Shown one piece after another: positions 52,259 to 59,965 of a stretch of 64,000 nt of DNA (position 1 is its first letter; each line of letters starts with the position of its first letter). Made by a program: the position numbers and the translations under genes. A model generated the notes under the pieces. That model made no database searches. It was not told where the DNA came from and worked only from the letters and a program-made list of their open reading frames with translations. The stretch comes from Kitasatospora terrestris (GTDB taxonomy: Bacteria; Actinomycetota; Actinomycetes; Streptomycetales; Streptomycetaceae): NCBI RefSeq assembly GCF_039542905.1, contig NZ_BAABIS010000001.1, positions 6,448,001-6,512,000 of the forward strand, in the 5' to 3' direction.

Positions 52259-53635
52259 GTGGCTGAGGCCGGCGGACGGGCGGCGCAGCTGAAGAGTAGC
52301 GGGCTGCGCCACGGCTGGACGACGGGCGCCTGCGCCACGGCGGCCGCCACGGCGGCGTACACCGCCCTGCTCACCGGGGACTTCCCGGACCCGGTGACCA
52401 TCACCCTGCCGAAGGGCCAGCAGCCGGCGTTCGCCCTGGCGGCGGAGGCCCTGACGGACGGGACCGGCTCCGCCGAGGGGCGGGCGGGCTTCGCCGCGGG
52501 GCCGGCGTCGGTCGCGGCCGGGGACGGGACCGGCTCCGCCGGGGCGGAGGGTGTGACCGGCTGTGCCGACGAGCACGGCGGGAGCGGCTCCGCTGACGGG
52601 ACTGCGGGCGCCGAGGGGCAGGCGGGCTCCGCCGGGGGGCGCGGGTCGGCTGCCGTCGGGGGCTCTGCCGGGTCGGGGGACGGGCCCGGCTCTGCCGCCG
52701 GCGGCGCCGGGTGGGGCGGGCCGGTGGGGGTGTCGTGGGCGATGGCCGGGGTGGTGAAGGACGCCGGGGACGATCCGGACGTGACGCACGGGGCGCTGGT
52801 GCGGGCGACGGTCTGGCACGGGGCACCGGGGAGCGGGGTGGTGTTCCGGGCCGGGCCGGGCGTGGGGACGGTGACGAAGGCGGGGTTGCCGCTGGCGGTG
52901 GGTGAGCCGGCGATCAATCCGGTGCCGCGGCAGATGATCCGCGACGCGGTCGCGGGGGTGGCGGCGCAGCACGGCGGCACCGGCGACGTCGTGGTGCAGG
53001 TGTCGGTGGACCACGGCGAGGAGATCGCCCGCTCCACCTGGAACCCGCGCCTGGGCATCCTGGGCGGCCTGTCGATCCTGGGCACCACCGGCATCGTGGT
53101 CCCGTACTCCTGCTCGGCGTGGATCGACTCGATCCGCCGGGGCGTGGACGTGGCGCGGGCCGCGGGCCGTACGCACGTCGCGGGCTGCACCGGTTCGACG
53201 TCCGAGAAGGTGGCGGTCGCGGTGCACGGCCTGCCGGAGGACGCGCTGCTGGACATGGGCGACTTCGCGGGCGCGGTGCTGAAGTACCTCAAGCGCCACC
53301 CGGTGGACCGGCTGACCGTCGCGGGCGGCTTCGCGAAGCTGTCCAAGCTCGCCGCCGGCCACCTGGACCTGCACTCGTCCCGTTCCCAGGTGGACAAGGG
53401 CTACCTGGCGGGCCTGGCCCGCACCGGTGGCGCGTCCGAGGAGCTGGTGGCGGCGGTCGCGGCGGCCAACACGGGCCTGGAGGCGGTGCAGTTGTGCGCT
53501 GCGGCGGGAGTGCCGCTGGGTGATCTGGTGGCGGAGGCCGCCCGGGCCACCGCGCTCGGCGTGCTGGTGGGCGCGCCGGTCGCGGTGGACGTGATCTGCA
53601 TCGACCGGGCCGGGAACATCGTCGGCCGGGCGTAG
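52259..53635 (+). CDS. cbiD: cobalt-precorrin-5B C1-methyltransferase CbiD with low-complexity insertion
   Basis: SAM-dependent C1 methylation and acetyl-loss step of corrin synthesis. GTG at 52259 behind CAGGGAG; 458 residues versus about 370 normally. LKSSGLRHGWTTGACATAAA opens the domain; GVVKDAGDDPDVTHGALVRA, INPVPRQMIRDAV, STWNPRLGILGGLSILGTTG and VAVAVHGLPEDALLDMGDF are diagnostic. The excess is a Gly/Ser/Ala-rich insertion of roughly 85-90 residues between about 72 and 160, built from recurring GTGSA and GSA-type units, right before the GVVKDAGDDPD motif. The flanking core is intact, so the enzyme is probably active. Confidence 0.93.
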   Translation: MAEAGGRAAQLKSSGLRHGWTTGACATAAATAAYTALLTGDFPDPVTITLPKGQQPAFALAAEALTDGTGSAEGRAGFAAGPASVAAGDGTGSAGAEGVTGCADEHGGSGSADGTAGAEGQAGSAGGRGSAAVGGSAGSGDGPGSAAGGAGWGGPVGVSWAMAGVVKDAGDDPDVTHGALVRATVWHGAPGSGVVFRAGPGVGTVTKAGLPLAVGEPAINPVPRQMIRDAVAGVAAQHGGTGDVVVQVSVDHGEEIARSTWNPRLGILGGLSILGTTGIVVPYSCSAWIDSIRRGVDVARAAGRTHVAGCTGSTSEKVAVAVHGLPEDALLDMGDFAGAVLKYLKRHPVDRLTVAGGFAKLSKLAAGHLDLHSSRSQVDKGYLAGLARTGGASEELVAAVAAANTGLEAVQLCAAAGVPLGDLVAEAARATALGVLVGAPVAVDVICIDRAGNIVGRA

Positions 53636-53648
53636 ACCCGGGGCGGCG

Positions 53649-54059
53649 TCAGTCGGTGACGACGGCCTGCGCGTCGATCTCCACCAGCATGGGCTCCTGC
53701 GGGAGTTCGCAGAAGATCGTGGTCCGGCAGGGCTTCACGCCGCCGGGAGCGACGTTCTCCTCGATGAACTGGGCGTAGACCTCGTTCATCAGCGGGAAGT
53801 CGGCGCGCTTGGTGAGGTAGACGCGGAACATCACCACGTCCTCGACGGTGGCGCCGCCGGCCTCGACGATCGCCTTGACGTTCTCCAGGGTGCGCCGGGT
53901 CTGCGCCTTGACGTCGCCGTGGTGCAGGTACTCGCCGGTGGCCGGGTCCTGCGGGCCCTGGCCGGAGACCTGCAGGATCGGGCCCTTGCGCACGCCCTGG
54001 GAGAACATCCAGGCGGGGGCGGGCGCGCCGTCGGTGCGGATCTCGGTCTTCTTGCTCAT
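53649..54059 (-). CDS. RidA-family enamine/imine deaminase
   Basis: 136-residue Rid protein (YjgF/YER057c/UK114). ILQVSGQGPQDPATGEYLHH, AQTRRTLENVKAIVEAGGAT, VEDVVMFRVYLTKRADF and CRTTIFCELPQEPMLVEIDA. The substrate-binding Arg is in KPCRTT. RidA hydrolyses the reactive 2-aminoacrylate-type enamines released by PLP dehydratases, so its location downstream of the IclR and kinase genes and beside a fold-III dehydratase is meaningful. Last gene on the minus strand of this catabolic locus, 11 bases after IclR. Confidence 0.92.
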   Translation of the reverse strand: MSKKTEIRTDGAPAPAWMFSQGVRKGPILQVSGQGPQDPATGEYLHHGDVKAQTRRTLENVKAIVEAGGATVEDVVMFRVYLTKRADFPLMNEVYAQFIEENVAPGGVKPCRTTIFCELPQEPMLVEIDAQAVVTD

Positions 54060-54070
54060 CTGCGGGCCTC

Positions 54071-54865
54071 TCAGGGGCGGTCTGGGCGGTCTGGGCGGTC
54101 TGGGCGGTCTGGGCGGTCTGGGCGGTCGGTGTGCCCGGCGTCTGCGGAGATCGCCCGGGCGGTGGTCAGCAGGCGGGGCACGAGGTCCAGCACGCGCTCG
54201 TAGGGCAGCACGACGTCCGGAACGGAGATCGACACGGCGGCCACCACCTGCCCGGTGGCGTCCCGGACGGGCGCGGCCACGCAGTTGATGAACGACTCGT
54301 GCTCGGCGTGGTCCTGGGCCCAGCCCTGCGCGGCGACGGTGTCGAGTTCGGCGAGCAGCGCGGCGGGCCCGGTGAGCGTGTTCGGGGTGTGCACGGTGTA
54401 GTCGACGGCGCGGGCGACCCGGCGGCGTTCGGCGGCGGGCAGGTCGGCGAGCAGCACCTTGGCGACGGCGGTGTTGTGCAGTCCGGCGCGCAGGCCGATC
54501 CGGGAGTACATCCGGACGGGGTGCCGGGAGTCGTACTTGTCGATGTAGACCACCTCGCCGCCCTCGTACGCGGCGAGGTGCACGGTGTGCCCGGTGGCGG
54601 CGTTGAGTTCGGCCAGGTGGGGTGCGGCGATCCGGCGGATGCCGCGCTGCTCCAGCGCGCGGCTGGAGAGGGCGAAGAGCCCGGCGCCGAGGTGGTAGCG
54701 GTAGTCGGCGTCGCGGTGGACGAAGCGCTCCTCCTCCAGCGACTGGAGCAGCCGCAGCACGGTGGTCTTGTGCACGCCGAGCAGTTCGGCCAGCTGGTCG
54801 AGCGAGCGCTCCCCCTCGCCGAGTTCGGCGAGCAGCCGCAGGGCGCGGGTGACGGTCTGGCTCAT
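54071..54865 (-). CDS. IclR-family transcriptional regulator
   Basis: 264 residues. Winged helix at about 5-65 (TVTRALRLLAELGEGERSLD, VHKTTVLRLLQSLEEERFV), IclR effector domain about 75-245 with GHTVHLAAYEGGEVVYIDKY, FINCVAAPVRDATGQVVAAV and SISVP. The tail is six tandem Asp-Arg-Pro units from a 9-base repeat. The ATG at 54865 is overlapped by the stop of a 26-codon frame that in turn overlaps the kinase stop. As the only regulator in the cluster it probably controls both the kinase-IclR-RidA and the dehydratase-amidohydrolase-aldolase arms from the palindrome near 56125. Confidence 0.93.
   Translation of the reverse strand: MSQTVTRALRLLAELGEGERSLDQLAELLGVHKTTVLRLLQSLEEERFVHRDADYRYHLGAGLFALSSRALEQRGIRRIAAPHLAELNAATGHTVHLAAYEGGEVVYIDKYDSRHPVRMYSRIGLRAGLHNTAVAKVLLADLPAAERRRVARAVDYTVHTPNTLTGPAALLAELDTVAAQGWAQDHAEHESFINCVAAPVRDATGQVVAAVSISVPDVVLPYERVLDLVPRLLTTARAISADAGHTDRPDRPDRPDRPDRPDRP
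54075..54128. repeat. 9-base tandem repeat at the IclR 3' end
   Basis: Six units of GGGCGGTCT (last one GGGCGGTCG) from 54075 to 54128. Unit length of three codons keeps the frame, so slippage would change the number of Asp-Arg-Pro repeats only. Confidence 0.9.
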
Positions 54866-54938
54866 GCGCCCACCTCGCCGCGCTCGGCAGGGGCGTTCGC
54901 CCGCGCGCGCCTCTCGATGGTTCGTTCGCTTCGCTCGC

Positions 54939-56006
54939 TCATGGTGTTCCCGGGACGGTGGAGGGTGCGGTGAGTACCGGGGAAACGATGCCATCCGGGC
55001 CGACCCGGGTGCGCGCCCAGTCCGCGGGGGAGGCGGCGAGCAGCGCGGCGACCGCGGCGGGGGCGGGCAGCCGGCCCTGGTCGCCGGGGGAGGTGAGGGC
55101 GCAGGCGGCGGCGAGGTGGCCCAGGCGCAGCCGCTGCCGCTGGTCGAGGCCGCGCAGGGTGCCGGAGAGGTAGCCGGCGGCGAAGGCGTCGCCGGCGCCG
55201 GTGGGTTCGACCACGTCGACGGCGAGGGCGGGTTCGGCGACGGCGCGGCCGTCGCGGTCGAGTGCGGTGACGGCGTGGCCGGAGTCCTTGACCACCAGGG
55301 TGGCGGGGCCGGGGAAGCGCCGGCGCAGGGCGGCCGGGTCGCCGATGCCGAAGGCGGCCTCGGCCTCGTCGGCGCCCAGCAGCAGCAGGTCGGCGGCGTC
55401 GAGCAGGTCGGTGAGCAGGTGGTGGTCGAGCCCGTGCCAGAGCGCGGGTCGCCAGTTGAGGTCGAAGGAGACCGACCGGCCGGGCCGCCGGTCGGCGAGC
55501 AGGGCGCGGACCAGGGCGAGGCAGTCGGCGGACAGTGCGGGGGTGATGCCGGTCAGGTGGAGCAGCCGGGCGCCGTCGAGCAGCCGGGCGGCGGCCGGGT
55601 CGTCGAGCAGGGCGGGGGAGAGCGCGGAGGCGGCGGATCCGCGGCGGTAGTAGTGCAGGCGGCTGCGGCCGCCGCCGAGGTCGTGCGGGTGGGCGGAGCC
55701 GCCGGTCTCCTTGAGGTAGACGCCGGTCGGGCGGTGCGGGTCGACGGCGACGGCGGAGACGTCCACGCCGTGGGCGGCGACCTCGGCGACCAGGCGGCGG
55801 CCGAAGCCGTCGGCGCCGACCCGGCTGATCCAGGCGGTGGGCACGCCGAGGGCGGCGAGCGCGCAGGCCACGTTGGACTCGGCGCCGCCGACGGCCGGGT
55901 GGAAGGCGCCCACGGCGTCCAGCGGCCCGGGTCGGTCGGGCAGCAGGACCGCCATCGATTCGCCCAGGCAGACCACCGCGGGCGTGCTCGCTGCCTGCTC
56001 CGCCAT
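54939..56006 (-). CDS. kdgK: PfkB-family sugar kinase, 2-keto-3-deoxygluconate kinase-like
   Basis: Ribokinase-fold ATP-dependent kinase of 355 residues. AVVCLGESMAVLLPDRPGPL and FHPAVGGAESNVACALAALG form the sugar-binding N-terminus; the PfkB signature 2 with catalytic Asp is VVEPTGAGDAFAAGYLSGTL. RLHYYRRGSAASALSP is characteristic of the KDG-kinase branch (YYR contact). Predicted reaction is KDG plus ATP to KDPG, which is exactly the substrate of the KDPG aldolase encoded at 59017. Divergent from the dehydratase gene with a 150-base shared regulatory region. Confidence 0.88.
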   Translation of the reverse strand: MAEQAASTPAVVCLGESMAVLLPDRPGPLDAVGAFHPAVGGAESNVACALAALGVPTAWISRVGADGFGRRLVAEVAAHGVDVSAVAVDPHRPTGVYLKETGGSAHPHDLGGGRSRLHYYRRGSAASALSPALLDDPAAARLLDGARLLHLTGITPALSADCLALVRALLADRRPGRSVSFDLNWRPALWHGLDHHLLTDLLDAADLLLLGADEAEAAFGIGDPAALRRRFPGPATLVVKDSGHAVTALDRDGRAVAEPALAVDVVEPTGAGDAFAAGYLSGTLRGLDQRQRLRLGHLAAACALTSPGDQGRLPAPAAVAALLAASPADWARTRVGPDGIVSPVLTAPSTVPGTP

Positions 56007-56070
56007 CTGCCGCGCTCCTCGCCCGTCCGTCGGTTCGCCGGTCGTCGGCCGTCGTTCGTTGACCGTCGTT

Positions 56071-56100
56071 CGGCGTGAATGCTAGAACCGTAGCAACAGC
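56071..56100 (-). promoter_or_regulatory. possible promoter of the kinase-IclR-RidA operon
   Basis: On the minus strand TTGCGC, an 18-base spacer, then TAGCAT lie about 65-100 bases before the kinase start. Weak match; listed because the region must hold a divergent promoter. Confidence 0.3.
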
Positions 56101-56116
56101 ATGCGCAACGCTGGTT

Positions 56117-56138
56117 GCAAATATTGCAATATTGCAGG
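56117..56138. promoter_or_regulatory. likely IclR operator upstream of dehydratase gene
   Basis: TGCAATATTGCA (56125-56136) is a perfect 12-base palindrome overlapping a second TTGCAA/TTGCAA dyad that begins at 56115. AT-rich overlapping TTGCAA boxes in a divergent catabolic promoter region fit an IclR-type operator. It lies about 20-40 bases before the dehydratase start. Confidence 0.6.
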
Positions 56139-56156
56139 TGGAGAGGGTGATAGCCG

Positions 56157-57422
56157 GTGCTGGACCGGGAGAAGGTCGCGGCGCTCGCCGACGAGCGGCT
56201 GGACTGGCGGTTCAAAGCGGTGCCCGCCGCCGCGCACGGGCTGACGGTCCGCGAGTACCTGGCCGACGGCCCGGTCCTCGACGACCTCGGCACCCCGCTG
56301 CTGACCCTGGACGCGGGCGCGCTCGCCCACAACCTGCGCACCATGGCCGCCTGGTGCGCCGACGCGGGCGTGGAGCTCACCCCGCACGGCAAGACCACCA
56401 TGGCGCCCGCCCTGTGGCAGGCCCAGCTGGACGCCGGCTGCCGCGGCATCACCCTGGCCAACCTCGCCCAGCTGCGGGTCGCCCGCGCCTTCGGCGTCGA
56501 CCGGCTGCTGCTGGCCAACACCCTGCTCGACCCCGCCGGGCTGGCCTGGGTGTCCGCCGAACTGGACGCCCACCCCGGCTTCTCCTTCCTGTGCTGGGTG
56601 GACTCGGTGGACGCCGTCCGGCAGATGGACCGCGCACTGCGCGCGGCCGGCGCCGGCCGCCCGGTCGAGGTGCTGGTCGAACTCGGCGGCCCCGGCGGCC
56701 GGACCGGCGTCCGGGGCGCGGCCGCCGCCGTCGAGATCGCCGAGGCGGTCCGCGCCGCCGGCACCCTGCGGCTGGCCGGCGTCGGCGGCTACGAGGGCGC
56801 GCTCGCCCACGACGCGGGCGAGCAGGCGCTGGCCACCGTCCGCGGCTACCTGCGCGAACTGGCCGAACTGCACCGCCGCCTGGCGTACGAGACCGCCGAA
56901 CCGGTGGTCTCGGCGGGCGGCAGCGCCTACTTCGACACCGTGGTCGAGGAGCTCGGCCCGCTCGCCGCGGCGCTGCCCGGCACCCGGGTCGTGCTGCGCT
57001 CCGGCGCCTACCTGGTGCACGACGACGGCTTCTACCGCTCGATCTCCCCGCTCGCCCGCGGCGCCGGGCAGGCCCCGCTGCGCTCCGCGATGCACGGCTG
57101 GGCGCGGGTGCTCTCCCACCCCGAGCCGGAGCTCTCCCTGCTGGACGGCGGCAAGCGCGACTTCCCGTACGACGAGGGCCTGCCCGAGCCGCAACTGGTC
57201 CGGGGCGAGGGCCCGTTGAAGGGGGCACCGGTGGTGAGCGCGGTCAACGACCAGCACGCCTTCCTGCGCGGCGCGGGCGAGCAGGCGCCGGTCGGCGCGG
57301 TGGTCCGGCTCGGGCTGTCGCACCCGTGCACCGCCTTCGACAAGTGGACCCTGATCCCGGTGCTGGACGACGCGGACGCCGAACGGCCGCGCGTGGTCGA
57401 CCTGGTGCGGACCTTCTTCTGA
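56157..57422 (+). CDS. fold-type III PLP enzyme, D-serine dehydratase/D-threonine aldolase family; probable D-glucosaminate dehydratase
   Basis: 421 residues, GTG start. Alanine-racemase-type barrel with Lys79 in TPHGKTTMAPALWQAQLDAG as PLP Schiff-base lysine, GITLANLAQLRVARAF, RTGVRGAAAAVEIAEAV, and the C-terminal domain with NDQHAFLR and GLSHPCTAFDKW, where His and Cys form the metal site of D-serine dehydratase-like enzymes. The same family contains Pseudomonas D-glucosaminate dehydratase, which makes 2-keto-3-deoxygluconate and ammonia. Neighbouring KDG kinase, KDPG aldolase, deacylase and RidA genes make glucosaminate the most likely substrate; D-serine or D-threonine remain possible. 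Stop overlaps the next ATG (TGATG). Confidence 0.85.
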   Translation: MLDREKVAALADERLDWRFKAVPAAAHGLTVREYLADGPVLDDLGTPLLTLDAGALAHNLRTMAAWCADAGVELTPHGKTTMAPALWQAQLDAGCRGITLANLAQLRVARAFGVDRLLLANTLLDPAGLAWVSAELDAHPGFSFLCWVDSVDAVRQMDRALRAAGAGRPVEVLVELGGPGGRTGVRGAAAAVEIAEAVRAAGTLRLAGVGGYEGALAHDAGEQALATVRGYLRELAELHRRLAYETAEPVVSAGGSAYFDTVVEELGPLAAALPGTRVVLRSGAYLVHDDGFYRSISPLARGAGQAPLRSAMHGWARVLSHPEPELSLLDGGKRDFPYDEGLPEPQLVRGEGPLKGAPVVSAVNDQHAFLRGAGEQAPVGAVVRLGLSHPCTAFDKWTLIPVLDDADAERPRVVDLVRTFF

Positions 57423-59020
57423 TGGCCGACCTGCTCTTCCGCGGCGCGACCGTCGTCGACGGCAGCGGCGCCGACCGCCACCGGGCCGACGTCACCGTGA
57501 CCGACGGCCGGATCGAGGAGATCGGCCGCAAGCTGACGGCGCGTCAGGTCGTCGACGCCGAGGGCCTGGTGCTCGCCCCCGGTTTCATCGACATGCACAC
57601 CCACTCCGACCTGCGGCTGCTGGTCGAACCCGAGCACCCCTCGCGGGTCACCCAGGGCATCACCTGCGAGGTGCTCGGGCAGGACGGGCTCTCCTACGCC
57701 CCCGTCGACGACACCACGCTGCCCGCGCTGCGCCGCCAACTGGCCGGCTGGAACGGTGATCCGGACGGCTTCGACTGGAGCTGGCGCACCGTCGGCGAGT
57801 ACCTGGCCAGGCTCGACGAGGGCATCGCCGTCAACGCCTGCTACCTGGTGCCGCACGGCACCCTGCGGATGCTCACGATGGGCTGGGACAACCGTCCGCC
57901 CACCGGCGCCGAACTGGACCGGATGCGCGAACTGCTCGCCCAGGGCCTGCGCGAGGGCGCGGTCGGCATGTCCAGCGGCCTCAGCTACACCCCCGGCATG
58001 TACGCCGACACCGCGGAGCTGGCCGCGCTGTGCGCGGTGGTCGCCGCGCACGGCGGCTTCCACGCCCCCCACCAGCGCTCCTACGGCAAGGGCGCGTTGG
58101 AGGGCTACGCGGAGATGGTGGAGATCTCCCGGCGCTCCGGCTGCCCGTTGCACCTCACCCACGCCACCATGAACTTCGAGGTCAACCGGGGCCGGGCCGG
58201 CGACCTGCTCGCCCTGGTCGACGCCGCGCTCGCCGAGGGCCTGGACGTCACCCTCGACAGCTACCCCTACCTGCCCGGCGCCACCAGCCTCTCCGCGCTG
58301 CTGCCCGGCTGGTCCACCGAGGGCGGGCCGGAGGCCACCCTGGCCCGGCTGGCCGATCCCGGGGCCCGGGAGCGGATCCGGTACCACCTGGAGGTCTCCG
58401 GCAGCGACGGCTGCCACGGCGTCACCGCCGACTGGACGACCGTCCAGATCTCCGGGGTGCGGGACGACGCGCTCGCCGGTACCGTCGGCCGGACCGTCGC
58501 CGAACTCGCCGCCGAGCAGGGCAGGTCCGGCACCGAGGTCTTCCTCGACCTGCTGCTCCGCGACCGGCTCGGCACCACCGTCCTGCAGCACGTCGGGCAC
58601 GAGGAGAACGTCCGCGCGATCATGCGCCACCCCGTGCACACCGCGGGCAGCGACGGACTGCTGGTCGGCGCCCGTCCGCACCCCCGGGCCTGGGGCACCT
58701 TCCCGCGCTACCTCGGCCACTACGGGCGGGAGTCGGGCGTCCTCACGCTGGAGCAGGCGGTCACCCGGATGACCGGCCGCCCGGCCCGGCGGCTGCGCCT
58801 GGACCGGCGCGGGCTGATCCGCCCCGGCTACCACGCCGACCTGGTGCTCTTCGACCCCGGGACGGTCGGCGACACCGCCACCTTCGACCGGCCACGGCTG
58901 CCCGCCGCCGGCATCCGGTCGGTCCTCGTCAACGGCGTTCCGGTGGTCCGGGACGGCCGGACCACCGGCGCGCGGCCCGGCCGCGCGCTGCGCCGCACCG
59001 GACAAGGAAGCACCGCATGA
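57422..59020 (+). CDS. D-aminoacylase-family amidohydrolase, probable N-acetyl-glucosaminate deacetylase
   Basis: 532-residue metal-dependent amidohydrolase. Metal motif MHTHSDLR (HxH) near residue 60; the D-aminoacylase Cys in GITCEVLGQDGLSYAPV; SSGLSYTPGMYADTAEL, CPLHLTHATMNFEVNRGR (His ligand), and catalytic Asp region HPVHTAGSDGLLVGARPHPR. RPGYHADLVLFDPGTVGDTA is the closing beta-sandwich. Family members deacylate N-acyl-D-amino acids; N-acetyl-glucosaminate has the same D-amino-acid configuration at C2. Translational coupling with the PLP dehydratase and the KDPG aldolase suggests it opens the pathway by removing acetate. Confidence 0.87.
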   Translation: MADLLFRGATVVDGSGADRHRADVTVTDGRIEEIGRKLTARQVVDAEGLVLAPGFIDMHTHSDLRLLVEPEHPSRVTQGITCEVLGQDGLSYAPVDDTTLPALRRQLAGWNGDPDGFDWSWRTVGEYLARLDEGIAVNACYLVPHGTLRMLTMGWDNRPPTGAELDRMRELLAQGLREGAVGMSSGLSYTPGMYADTAELAALCAVVAAHGGFHAPHQRSYGKGALEGYAEMVEISRRSGCPLHLTHATMNFEVNRGRAGDLLALVDAALAEGLDVTLDSYPYLPGATSLSALLPGWSTEGGPEATLARLADPGARERIRYHLEVSGSDGCHGVTADWTTVQISGVRDDALAGTVGRTVAELAAEQGRSGTEVFLDLLLRDRLGTTVLQHVGHEENVRAIMRHPVHTAGSDGLLVGARPHPRAWGTFPRYLGHYGRESGVLTLEQAVTRMTGRPARRLRLDRRGLIRPGYHADLVLFDPGTVGDTATFDRPRLPAAGIRSVLVNGVPVVRDGRTTGARPGRALRRTGQGSTA

Positions 59021-59670
59021 CCGCCCGACCGCTCCTGGACCTGCCCGCCGCGCTCGCCGCCGACCCGGTGATCGCCGTGGTCCGCGCCCCCGCGATACCC
59101 GACGCCGCCGCACTCTGCGAGGCGCTCGCCGCTGGTGGCATCGGCTGGACCGAACTCACCTTCACCACGCCGGAGGTGACCCGCCACCTGGCCCGCGCCG
59201 CGCGGGCCGGGCACCGGGTCGGCGTCGGCACCGTGCTCACCGGTGACCAGGCCGACCGGGCCCTCGCCGCGGGAGCGTCCTTCCTGGTCACCCCCGGACT
59301 GCGGCCCGCCGTCGCGGAGGCCGCCGCCGAGGCCGGGGTGCCCGCCGTCCTCGGCGCGCTCACCCCGACCGAGGTCGCCGACGCCCTGGACCTGGGCGCC
59401 GCCGCCGTGAAGATCTTCCCGGCGAAGGCCTTCGGGCCCGGCTACTTCAAGGACCTGCACGGCCCCTACCCGGGCGTCCCGCTGGTCGCCTCCGGCGGCG
59501 TCAACGCGGGCAACGCCGCCGCGTTCCTCGCCCACGGCGCGCTCGCGGTCTGCGCCGGCACCGACGTGGTGCCCCCGGCCGCCGTCGCCGCGGGCGACTG
59601 GCCGGAGATCACCCGCCGCGCCGCGGCCTTCACCGCAGCGCTCAGGATCCCGTCGCAGCAGGGGAGTTGA
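59017..59670 (+). CDS. eda: KDPG/KHG aldolase
   Basis: Class I aldolase, 217 residues, cleaves 2-keto-3-deoxy-6-phosphogluconate to pyruvate and glyceraldehyde-3-phosphate (and 4-hydroxy-2-oxoglutarate). Schiff-base Lys132 in AAVKIFPAKAFGPGYFKDL; Glu46 in WTELTFTTPEV; Arg23 in VIAVVRA; phosphate loop VASGGVNAGNAAAFL. ATGA overlap with the amidohydrolase. Streptomycetes mostly lack a full Entner-Doudoroff route, so a dedicated aldolase next to a KDG kinase points to a specific sugar-acid pathway. 3' end overlaps the convergent small gene by 29 bases. Confidence 0.94.
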   Translation: MTARPLLDLPAALAADPVIAVVRAPAIPDAAALCEALAAGGIGWTELTFTTPEVTRHLARAARAGHRVGVGTVLTGDQADRALAAGASFLVTPGLRPAVAEAAAEAGVPAVLGALTPTEVADALDLGAAAVKIFPAKAFGPGYFKDLHGPYPGVPLVASGGVNAGNAAAFLAHGALAVCAGTDVVPPAAVAAGDWPEITRRAAAFTAALRIPSQQGS

Positions 59671-59965
59671 GCCGGCGGCCGTCCTCGAAGCCGTCCGGGA
59701 GCTCGTCCTCCCACGGGTCGACGCCGAGCTTCTCCAGCTCGGCGAACCACCGCTCGCGCTGCGAGGCGGGCAACTGCCCTCCGCACCAAGGACAGTAGGC
59801 GATCGCGACCCGGGAGCGACCGCCGTCGCGCACCGTCAGCCCGTACTCGCGGAACTTCGCGCTGTACGCCACCAGCGCGTCCGGGCAGTCGTACGGGTCG
59901 TCGTGCTCGTCGCACCAGTGCTCGACCTGCGAGGCCATCCGCTCGCAGCAGTGCCGGGCGCTCAT
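59642..59965 (-). CDS. small zinc-ribbon-like protein coupled to cobM
   Basis: 107 residues, ATG overlapping the cobM stop (ATGA). Cys/His-rich amino-terminal part HCCERMASQVEHWCDEHDDP followed by YDCPDALVAYS, a YCPWCGGQLP knuckle near residue 58, and an acidic C-terminus (GVDPWEDELPDGFEDG). The layout resembles DUF6980-type small proteins of unknown function. Linked to cobalamin genes only by position. Confidence 0.78.
   Translation of the reverse strand: MSARHCCERMASQVEHWCDEHDDPYDCPDALVAYSAKFREYGLTVRDGGRSRVAIAYCPWCGGQLPASQRERWFAELEKLGVDPWEDELPDGFEDGRRLNSPAATGS

Noticed and set aside
54075..54128. Repeat array as possible CRISPR
   Set aside because: Units are 9 bases without spacers and code for a DRP tail of IclR.
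53649..59670. Simple D-amino-acid scavenging cluster
   Set aside because: It would not explain the coupled KDG kinase and KDPG aldolase; kept only as the alternative hypothesis.
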